In this document: in pieces, positions 13,293 through 23,980 of the stretch
Numbering within the stretch: position 1 is the first letter of the stretch
How the letters are laid out: the number at the start of each line of letters is the position of its first letter
Assembly (NCBI RefSeq): GCF_024713975.1
Contig: NC_091100.1
Span: 22,519,501-22,583,500, forward strand
From: Paralichthys olivaceus
Lineage: Eukaryota > Chordata > Actinopteri > Pleuronectiformes > Paralichthyidae
Direction: 5' to 3'
Length of the DNA: 64,000 nt
Position numbers and translations under genes: made by a program
The notes under the pieces: generated by a model
Seen by the model: only the letters and a program-made list of their open reading frames with translations
Databases searched by the model: none
What the model was told of the DNA's origin: nothing

Positions 13293-16200
13293 TCATAGGA
13301 CCTTTTCACTTCCACTGTTCTTGTCATCGTTCCTAACTGCTGTTTGATCAGCGTCACACGTGGACATGTGGTTGTGGTGCAGGAAGAGGATGGCGTCCAA
13401 ACTTTCTGGTGGAATGTTGGCTCTCTTTCTGTACATGGTTCCCACTCCTTCCCGCAAAAAGTCCAGTGCGGCATTGCCTGCCACGGCGGGAGCGGCCAGG
13501 TAGGCCCGTGCAACTGTTGCCAATAGTGGAAACTGTACAGCCTTCGTCCTCCACCACTGCAGAGGCTCCACTCCCAGCGAGGCCCCCTTACTTGCCCTGA
13601 AGACAGACATCTCCATGTCTACAGACTCCTCCACAGAGCTCTTCTTGCTCCGGGGGGTCGAGCAGAACAGGTCTCCCAGCAGGAACTCCATACCAGAGAG
13701 TGCACTCTGGGAGCCCGGCTCCTCGTTCTCATCTGCCTCTCCAATGTCGCTGTCGTCGTCCTCATCGTCGACCTCTCTGAAGTTGATTGGGCGGGAGTCT
13801 TTGAGGCGTTTGCTCCTCCGCAGGAAGTCGCTATCTGACGCTGGCGACCCAGGGGAGGAGCTTCTCTTGCTCTGGCTCTTACAATGGCTCCTCCTCATTT
13901 CCTCCTTCGCGATCCTGACGGCCTCTTTCTTCAACCAATCAAATGTAGCCGTCTGCTCCTAGAAAATATTCACAACAGAAGTTTAGTGTTATCCTTAAAC
14001 AAATCAAGTGGCTGGTCTTTTGTATGTTGTGCAGCCCCATTTACATTCACACAGTGAAAATAATGGGTCCACATGCGTCCCAGACCACCTTTGAATGCGG
14101 TTTGAGTGATCAGATCTCAGGACGTATTGCTGTCCACTTGTGATCTGATCTGGGCAAACGTACTGATAGTTTCTCCAGGAGCACTAACACCACAACAGCA
14201 GTCAATAAGGCACAGCAGCAACTCTCCTTCCACTGCTGGTGACTTTCTACCACTTTTCCATTGTGCTGATGTGTTACATCTCCACATGATCATTAACTTG
14301 GCCCCGAAAATCTATCCATTTATTCATCTATCCCTAAAACGTTCAGGGATCAGGAAGGTTATTGTAGTTAATCCTGATGGGAACCAAATTAACTACATTT
14401 AATGGCAAATATATAAATAGTTGTCAAGTCATTTCATTAAAAACTGATGCTACACGTTAAGTCAGTTTACTTCATTCTGAGGACATCCACTGTCAGCACA
14501 AAATTTCATGGTGAACAAATCAAGCTTTGCTAGTGTGGTTGAAAAAATTCCAGCGATACCAGGCCCCAGCTATTCACTAACCAGTCCCCTTCATTTAAAC
14601 TGACTCACCTTTTCCTCCATGAAGCCCAGCCCGTGGAACTGTGGGTCAAGGGAACATGCCACGCACAGAACCCTGTTGACCACAGGGTTGTCGTAGCAGC
14701 TCGACAAGTTTCGCCTCATCATCCTCTTCACTTCCTTTAAGATGGATAACGAATCTCCTGGCCGGGAGACGAGGTGGCGGGAGAGCAGGCCGATGAGAAT
14801 GGGTTTGATGAGGGACAGACGAGGGAAGGCCTCTTTGGCCAGGGTCCGACAGGCCACGTCCAGAGGTCTGAGCACCAAACACAGATCCTCCAGGACCTTC
14901 CAATCAGAACGCATTGTGAGGTTTGCTGAGGACGTGTTGGAGGTGGAGTTTGCGTGGCAGATGCCAGATGAACTGGTTTCTGAAGCAGCGTCTCCTTTAG
15001 ACAACTCCTGCATTTTCGTCTCTTTTATTACATCACAGACAAGGATTTTATGTTTGATGAGCATGCTCAGTAGAGGGTAGAGCTTATTCCACGCTGGCCG
15101 ACAATGAGCCCACGACTTCAGCTCGGCCTGTTCCTGTCTCGTCAGCATCTGCAGCAGACTCTGGACATGAAGCTGAAATGAGCCTCTGGTTTGAGCAAGC
15201 GGCAGGAACAGTGTTGATACAATACCCTGAAACTGGCAGAGGGTCTTGGAGATGACATGATGTGACATCACTTCCTCGATGCATTCCTGCACAACGCTGA
15301 AGAAACACGGGATAGATGGAAGCCCCTCACTGGATTGGCTGCACTCAGAGCCATGTGGTTCCTCGGGTGACACGGATTCATCCCTTTCAAGAAATGTTGT
15401 TGAGTTTGGGTGAGGGACGCTTACGACCACCTCTCCACCCTTCTTCCCTTTTATTGTGCCCAGCCTCATTATAAGCCTTCCTTCCCCTCCCAGCAGCACC
15501 AGATTAGGCTGAGAGATCCCCCACTCCTGTGCCATCACTTTGACTTGTGCCTCCACTGCTCGCAGGGTGTAGTCGTTCACCCCACTCTCCATCAGTCTTT
15601 GGGTTGCCAGGGCCAGGTTCTTAGACATAAATCTGGCGTCTATGCAGTGTGCCCAGATGGTGAGGTACCTCTCGGGGTTGCCCTGCCAGTTGTGAGACCA
15701 AATGTCCACACTTACAGTGACAGAGTGATAAACTTCCCTATGATGGCCGGGAGGTCGGCCGCGCCTCCTGGGCTCACACTCGATGGGAGCGGTGTAGTCA
15801 GATATGTCCTCGTTCTCTCCACCTACTGTTTTCCTCATCAGCAGCTGAGACAGCCTCGCCTTGCCCTTGGTGTGGTGTTCTCTCAGGAGGTACTCAAGCT
15901 GACACGGTGACGGCAGATCCTTGCAGGAGGGCAGGAGGGTGAGGATCAGCTGTTTGAAGCCCTCCCCTTCCACCAGAGCCGGGGACTGGAGATCCATGAT
16001 GAGGAAGTTGATTATGGCATGGGTCACTTGAGTAGACAAAACCAGGGGGAATGTGTTGACCAGGCTGTTGTTGCCCATCAGTGACTGAGGGTGTTGTGGT
16101 CCTGTTGAAAAAAGAAAGAAAAGAAAATCTTTAATCCCCAAATAATCTTCCACAGTTTGACAGCACATTTCAACAAAGCCTGTTCAGATGGTACAAATAA

Positions 16201-18193
16201 GATTCTAACTTAAAAGCCTTTTTTTCCCTATTATTTATGTCTATTTAGTTTTTTATAAATTTATTTTAGAGATTTGACTTTGCGTATCAGCCGATAACGA
16301 AAACCAATCTGATGCTTTAGAGTTTGCTGTTTGAGTTCATCCTTCTTTCCCAGGCTTTATGAGATTGCTACGAGTGCCGCCTCTCAAAAGAGACCTATTA
16401 ATTACTAGAAATCACTTCTTCTTCACTTCTAAAAAAAACGTATTGGCCCGTTGCTGCGATTTATCAATGTGTCCACCATATTGGTTTGGGCAAGACTAAA
16501 ATGTCAAATAATACAAGTAAATGGGGGAGTTACAGCTTCTCTGGATAAAAAGCACAGTGAATTTAACATTTCAAAAAGTAATTTGTGTTTGTGATCTGTA
16601 TACTTCAGCTATAATCGCTGCTGAGCGTTCATGACCAACAGTATAATCATGGTTGCTGTTACAGTTTCCTGAGGGAGCATTACTAACATTTGACTTGTGC
16701 TCAGTTTTACTTTATCCTCCAAATTAGATCGTTTGGCTCAACTCTTAGTTTGAAAATAAGTGCTAATCTTTTTGCTCTGCTGGATTTTGTTGTGACAATG
16801 GTTCTCAGAACCCAGCATGTATTCGGGTTTTCCAAAATGATCGAGAAATCTTAAAAAATGAGGTTCAAGTCGTAACAAACCAGAATTTGCAGATAACCTT
16901 GCTACGTTGTCACTGCACCTCCTCTACAGTGTTAGCACTATTTGTTACCCGTTATCAGAAGACCCCGCTCCTTGTTGCCGTCACGTGTTCTGATGTGGTG
17001 CTTGCTGGTCAGGTGGTTTTGGAGGTCCGCTGCTCCTCCTGCGCAGCTCACACGCTCCCCACACAGCTTACACACCACGCTGCTCCGGTCCAGAGGCCGA
17101 CCAGTTGGGTCCGGCTCGAACCCAAAAAAGTACCATGGGCTGTGTTGCGTGACGTTTGGGCTACTCAGCAGTTTCTCCGTTCCAGGCATAAAATCGTACT
17201 TTTCCATCAGCTGGGAGCTGGGGAGCGGGAAAGACATGATGGAGGTAGAGGGGAAGGTGGAGCCAGACAAGCCCCCCGGATCAATAGCCGAGTCTGGATT
17301 TGACACTGTCGTCACGTCACTGATGACAGGCATGGGGCTCTGTGATTGGCTGTGATCTGACCAAAGGGAAGTGCTGCTGGGCTCCGGGAGGGTGACCAAC
17401 TGGATGTCTTGCAGGAGGCGCAGAGCCGTTTCCTTTTCTCCGATTTCACATTTTACATTGTCGCCTGTATTGACCCGCGAAAAAACAGAGGAACAGGATA
17501 TTGACAAGATATTCAGCAAGTTACACATCACAACCGACATCAGCTGAAACATTTAGGTTACAAAACAATTTGGTTCAGCAAGTCTGTAACTATGACATGA
17601 CAGGAAGCCAGTGGGACAGAACTCACCCATCCCGAGGCCCAGCAGGGTGGCATAATCCTTCCCAATCCAGACTCTGAGCTGTGCTCCCTCTGTGACGGGC
17701 TGGGACACCTTGTAGTAGATGTGACGGTAAAACTGGAAGACAAATAGATTGTGCTCCTCCTCATTGCTCGTATATGTTACATACCTACAACACAGAGAAA
17801 ATACAAACAGTGTCTGTGTGAGAGCATGACTCTGACAAATAAAGCTAAACATTAAATTAGGGCTGAAACGAGTAACTCAAGTTACTCGAATAACTACAGC
17901 TCAGTGCTGTACAGATTGGCACATCTGTGTTGACTGGTTTAACATCCACAATGTCCTTTGACACTAAACCCTTAGCCTTGTTGTCAGGTGATAATACTCT
18001 GCTGCTCTGCTGCTTCATGGAGCAGACGCTTCTTGAGTTTCATGCAGCTTCAAAATCAATGTTGCTGATACACAAAAATTAGCTAAATAGGTTTATAAGT
18101 TGTCTACCAAAAATTCAACAGATGGTGAGGCCAGTGGGCAAGTTATGTCATCAGTATGCACCTGATTATCATGTTATCATGCCGCAGCCCCAA

Positions 18194-18245
<52 letters not shown>

Positions 18246-20823
18246 TTTTTTTTATGTACTTTGTAAATTTTATCTTTTTTATCAGATTACTCAATAATCT
18301 ATAGAAGGACTGCAGGACTATTAACATTAGTGAAATAAATACAAACTACCCACCTCATCCAATTGGATTTATTTTCATCAGAAGCGTCAATGTAGATGAA
18401 GGAAGCATCATCTCTAATCTGGAGATAGAAGCCAGCTTTACTTGAACAATTTTACACTGAATTTTTCAACACAAACTACAAAGAACCTGATGGTTGTAGA
18501 TCTGACTGAAGCACAAAACAGGACTATTATTTGTAATAACTTGATTTTAAACTGCCTCATGATTCGACTCGTATACTTACAGCCCAGGCGTATTTGAGGC
18601 TGTTCGGCATTTGACCCCTGCACATTTCTCCTACGTAGGGCCCAAACATGACACCTTGCTGGAGGTGACACTTGGCGTACACTTTCACCTCTCCCATCGG
18701 CTCCTCGCCAGAAGATCCAGGACCAGACATGAGAGACCCATCCTCCCCACACAGGCACAGGCAGGAAGGCAGGGACAGCACTGCTCGAGAGGGGCCGCCG
18801 TGGAGCCAGGGCTCCCCGGGCGGCAGCACCGCATCCGGGACGTAGTTCTGATTTGAAGCGTTCTGCAGAAATGGAACATCCTCAAAGTATTCTTCATGGT
18901 TGAGATCGAAACCTAGAACATAACAGAATAATAAATCCAATACTGAAGTGAGGTGGGATATGGTATGACGATCCTCTTTACGGAGCATGTTCTAGCTTGG
19001 TGTTTTGTTTTAAAACTAGAATTACTGCCCTGTGGTCGTGCACCTCCGTCAAACAGAACAGTTGCAGTCTCATTAAAAAAAATCCAGAATCACATGAGGC
19101 CAGTGTGGCACTTGGCCAAACCTAATCAGCCTGACAACTGATCAAAATGTTCAGATACTTCCAAAAGGCAGACTTGTTATATCATGTTCAAGAGCAAAAA
19201 TATGTTCTGTGAGGTCACTGTTACTTTGACCTTGTAACAATTAATTCCAGCTCTCAGTGCCATAAAACTGGCAACCCCACACAACTCTTCTTTGCCGTTT
19301 CGCACTGATCACAGTTTCCTCTGCAAAATGAACATAGTGGAAACCCTGGATCAACAGAAGTGTGTCAGTGGCCTGTTCAGCTCTATCTTCTCTGCTGTGG
19401 CCAGGTTCACCTGCAGCCACTGAGACTCTGCCAGTGAAGCAGTTCACAGCCCATGTCGTCCACTCCTTCATAATCTGATTTATTTCAGTCCTGCTGTCTT
19501 CAAGCTCCAGCTCCAGATCTCTGGTGGGATGCTTCATAACTCAACCTGTATTTTGTGGCTGAGGTTTGCTCTGATTGAGTAACCACATGCAAACAGATTG
19601 GAGTCTGGATGTTTGTGCTCCTGCATTGTCAGGGAATTTATTAATTCATTAATATTCCCTATGACTTATATTATGCCTGACCAAAATTGTGTTCCACAGA
19701 TGGTTGACCTGAGAGGTCTGACGGCATCTGTAGGAATGCACTCGATTAGAGCGTTTATGTTTTGTATCAGGAGTTGCCATCCTGTCTCTGGTGTTGTGAT
19801 AAGGTGAACCTTGAGAGTCTGCACTCTTGTAACGACGATGGCATCCTGACATAGGAAGAGCCTGCAAAGAAAGTCCAGAGGCTCTCCAGAGTTCAGTGCA
19901 TGTCTGAAAGAAGCTTTATAGTGACCTGCATTTCTATCCCTCCCTTTTGTGTATAACAATGAAATGGTTCTATTGTACTTCAAGCTTTTTGGTCCTGATG
20001 TACATTAGACCACGTTGTAATAAACTTATACATTTAAATAAGGAAAACTGGGCCACATTGAGTTCACTCTTTTCTCCATAATTGTGAACACTGTTTAGAA
20101 ACTCAGCCATCTTTCACTCATCCTTCCTGTTTGTTACCTGGTCAGCCTCAGTAACACAGGCCTGAGGGGGGATGTAAACCCAGTCGGTGTTTAGAGTATG
20201 GAGGTGGTCTGCACGCATTTGAATACGCAGCCTACATTCTTTATCTGATACAATGCATTCATTGATGTGACACATTAATAACATCGTTCACTGCTGCGAC
20301 ATCACATGTTTCTGCTGAGTAAAACAACTACACGTGGTGTGTGTGTGTGTGTGTTAGTGTGTGCTCGTACAGGAAGACCACCAGACCCAGGGGCTGTGTT
20401 TCTCCACCTTCAGCCGCTCCCTATACAACTTTATGAATCACGCTGCACATGCATTTTGTCACTTCAGATGAGATGCATGTGGGAATTACAATGGCCGTCA
20501 GTGCTGTGAGGCTAAAATGTGATGCACACTTCCACCTCCGTGAGTGCAGCCACGCCACATCACTGACTGTGTGTGAACTCACCTGGAGACTCAACCAAAG
20601 CTCCAGGGGTCGTGGGGGTAGAGCTCTCGAAGAAATCTGCTCGGTGTCTTCTCTTCAGGTGACTTCTGAGGTTGGTGGTGTTTCCACCTTTCGCCAGCAC
20701 TATTTTTCTGCACAGGCGACACACGGCCTCTCCGGAGTTCAGCGGCTGCCCCTTCTCGTCCGCCTTCAAACCGAAGTACAGCCACACGATGGATTTGCTC
20801 CTGGGTTTACTGATGAGATCCAT
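13293..20823 (-). CDS. BED finger - PR/SET - BED finger - hAT transposase-derived fusion protein
   Basis: Seven exons on the minus strand: 20823-20583, 18912-18581, 18418-18354, 17784-17627, 17464-16949, 16101-14609 and 13958-13293. Phases fit at all six junctions and give about 1156 aa. Domains in order: BED zinc finger, about residues 11-64 (C35, C38, H55, H60); PR/SET domain, about 121-262 (GPYVGEM, DASDENKSNWMRYV, then VWIGKDY); second BED finger, about 373-422 (C397, C400, H416, H421); AT-hook-like RRRGRPPG near 549-556; hAT RNase-H-like region with SVDIWSHNW (D570) and YLTIWAHCID; an acidic stretch near 998-1015; hAT dimerisation region, about 1068-1133 (LQWWRTKAVQFPLL, ending FLHHNH). 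The start chosen is the ATG just before BED 1 (context GAC-ATG-G); an in-frame ATG at 20970 is possible. Probably a nuclear DNA-binding regulator. I know no named PRDM or ZBED protein with this order. Catalytic sites look degenerate, so enzyme activity is doubtful. Confidence 0.85.
14035..14215. repeat. MITE-like fragment in an intron
   Basis: Located between the last two coding exons of the fusion gene. Phrases such as 'ccagaccacctttgaatgc' and 'cttgtgatctgatctgg' resemble the internal part of the foldback element at 11725-12065, so this is probably another degenerate copy of that family. Confidence 0.45.
18195..18238. repeat. (CA)22 microsatellite
   Basis: A pure CA run of 44 bases in the intron between the two exons that encode the second half of the PR/SET domain (18354 and 17784). 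A short AT/T-rich tail follows it. Confidence 0.97.
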
Positions 20824-23790
20824 GTCTCCGTGTGTCTCCGCTCCTCCGCGTCGGAGGCAGTCAGCGCTCCACTGACAGCAGGTAGAGAAAAACACGTCAG
20901 GACAACAGCCGCTGGGTTTCGAATGCGCGTCTACTGGTAGTGTTACGGTACAGATGCTGGGAGTGGTCAAAAAGGACGAAAGGCCTAATTCAGCAATTCT
21001 TTCTTTTTCTAAGCTGATGAAGAGGAAAATAACAATTAATGCACATTATGTGAAGTTCCATCAAATCAAATAAAAGTTAGTCCAATGTAGTGTTTATTTT
21101 AAAATGGATCTCAAGAGTTAGAATAACAATAACAACTATTAATATTATTATTAATACTAATTATATTATCGTTAATGTTATTATAATTGTTATTCTTATT
21201 ATATCATTATTATTATTATTACTACCAAACCAGTTATTACTAATATATTTTGTTACAATATATTTTAAGTGATATTAAACTTGTGCATTTTACACACACA
21301 CAGTATATTATATATATATATATATATATATACATATTACTGGCATCATGTGTATGTAACCATGTATGTATGATTTCTATTTTGAATATATTTTTGCTTG
21401 TGTTCCAATCTGTTACTTTAATGATGTTTCTATTCTCACTCTTGTCTTTATTGCTGTCTTTATTGATGTCCCCATTGTGCAACTAATAAAGTATTATTTA
21501 TTGCATTATAAACACATTTCTTCATGTTGCACTGAAAACTCCTTTGTAGGTGACTTGAACATCAGTTCCTGTTCAAGATGACTCTTAATATACCTTCCCT
21601 TCAATTTTACTATACAGCTTTCATAAGGTTTAAGGAGAAAATCGGCTGAATTGACAGTTTGAAACATACATAATGTCCTCATATAAAATATTACCTCTAA
21701 AAAAAAACCTTAATAGGTACCATGAGACCTTCAAAAGATTCCTCCTTAAAAATATATTCATAGAAAATGTAAAATAAGATCAAATGAGATTACAGGATCA
21801 CATTACCTAATCCAGTTGAAATATTTTCTTAAATAATAGTACATAGAATTTACATGTCTGAATATTGTGTGTTTAGATATTGGATAATATGACATAACAG
21901 AACAAAACAGTGCTCTGTTATGATAGTGGGTACAAATTCAAATATCTTTTAATGTATTATATTATAACAAACATATATTGAAAATGATACATTAACTCCT
22001 TTTTTTTAAGGCAAAAATGTATGCTCAATGCATAGTCAATGCAAAAAGGTCTAGAAGTGCTGGAGCCAATGATACTGCTGTGCAGTCTGATGTTTGTGGT
22101 TACAATGGATTCACTGCTGCTGTCTATAGATTGAACTAGATAGTGTCTGGAAAAACACAAAACTGTATTGTAAAACAAATACTGAAAGAACAAATACAGC
22201 TGACAATAGCAGGCCTCTGGCCTTTGAGTTTGCAGACTCTCGCTCTCTTCTCTTGCTGTATATCTGTGTATATCCACTCTTTATTATAACTGGACTATAA
22301 TATGAGAGTTATATGTGTGTGCTTTTCTTATTTGCACAGGATATACGTGACAATCAACTATCAACTAATCACAAAAACTAAGGGTGAGAGGAACAGGTTC
22401 TTGAAACCCAACAATGAAAAGTCACTAGTGATGTAGTGAATAGTAAACGATGATGCTGACAGGGAATCAGACTAACAGACACTGTGTCATCGCCACTTTG
22501 TTTGTTGAAAAAAAACATGTTCACTTCTTGTTACCTATAAAACAAAGACGTTGGTCATATATCTGTGTTCCACAATTGTGTATTCAGATTACATCTATTT
22601 TTCATGAAGCACTGTAACATTCATTAACACTATGCAGCTGACAACTGCCTTTATTACTGAGGCAAATCACTGAGAGAGGAAATGTCTTTATTATCCTAAT
22701 ACAGGCAGTGCTAACGTTGGTAAATTAAACGTGGTTAATTGAGGCAGAAAGACAAAAACAGCATCACATAACTTCAGACCAGAGGGTCAACAGTAAAACA
22801 TGAGCTCCTGTCCTGTCCCTATAGTCGCTTGTCTTTTTACAGATGAGAAAATGACTGTGATCATTGTGGCATATCGTTATTAATAATATTTTAGGTATTG
22901 AGTATTTGAAAAGGAGTGTGTATATATTGTTTTCAATGCACCGCAGATTAAAATTTAACAATTATGGAAATTGCTGAGTTTTTATTTTCTAAACTTTTTT
23001 GAAGTAGCCAAGACATGGGCCTGAACAATGCATTACCATGGTTGTTGGTCATTTTTACAGCCCCTGATTATAATATTAAAATACTCTGAAGTATTTGTTC
23101 TCATCACGAGAGAGGAACTCGGGTTCTTCTTCGTCTGTTTTGGCCTCTCCTATCACCCTTACTGTAACACATTGAATAGACAGGCATCACATCTTTTCAC
23201 AACACCACTGGTTTCCGTATAAGAGAATCACGCCGGTTGTCTCTATGCAGTGTTTTAAATGTGTGCCACATATATCCAAATGAGAGAATCTAAATCTACT
23301 CAAGCTTCATCTCGTGCCATTAAGGATTTACCTTGACGTGCAAACATCGTTATTATGGTGTGGTTCACTCATTCCATGGCTCTAACTGAGGATCAATACA
23401 AAATATAAACCCAACCAACATCCACAAACATCTGGAATCCACCTTTTCGACTCCACTGCGTGAAATCGTCAAACCTGGCAACAGCGCTGGTGTGACTAAC
23501 CACAGAGTCTCCTGCCTCCAGACCTCACTGCTGGGGAAGTGCTGCTGCTGCCTAAACCTCTGCACGGCCATTGCTGCGCTTTAAAGGTAAGCTCCATTAT
23601 CATGAACATGGTTTTAATCAATCGAACAGCAATCGAATAACGCGAGGTTTATCAGGACGTTTGACGGGGAAACGTTGTCGGACTGTGTTCGATTCCTCGT
23701 CACACTCAGAGGTCACACAGTCTGGTCTGTTTCCCACACTTCGGTTTGAGTTTCTTGCTAGTACCTCCGTTTCACGGTTAGCTCACGCGG
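20824..23790. other. Intergenic region, mostly AT-rich
   Basis: It includes the upstream region of the fusion gene (moderately GC-rich from 20824 to about 20970) and then about 2.5 kb of AT-rich DNA with a (TA)n stretch at 21304-21333. No exon could be supported. A donor-like AAAG|GTAAGC sits at 23586/23587 on the + strand and might end an untranslated exon of the coiled-coil gene, but I found no strong matching acceptor. Confidence 0.4.
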
Positions 23791-23980
23791 TTAGCCACAG
23801 CTAACAACAACATGTCCGCGTGGACTCGCCGTAGCTGCTTTCTTCTTCTACGCCGTGCCGAGGCAGCGGTTGCCGTGGCGACCGCACTCACAAGTTGCGT
23901 AGCGGAAACTGAACTTTGAAGATGACTTCTTCAGCCAGAAGATAAACACAGACCTGGACTAAACACAAGCTTTAAGAACA
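23791..23980 (+). promoter_or_regulatory. CpG-rich promoter with RFX X-box-like site
   Basis: GC content and CpG density rise sharply here compared with the AT-rich flank. At 23869-23882 the sequence GTTGCCGTGGCGAC is a near-perfect palindromic X-box (RFX consensus GTTGCCATGGCAAC), 99 bases before the ATG at 23981. RFX factors drive ciliary and spermatogenic genes. The role here is inferred from the motif and its position. Confidence 0.5.

Noticed and set aside
13040-13513. 157-codon minus-strand frame through the CA repeat
   Set aside because: A different frame of the last exon of the fusion gene that reads across its 3' UTR microsatellite; the hAT dimerisation frame is the one with homology.
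19241-19983. Two minus-strand frames of about 100 codons in the first intron of the fusion gene
   Set aside because: No acceptor and donor pair in matching phase and no recognisable domain; part shares phrases with a dispersed repeat at 46.9 kb.
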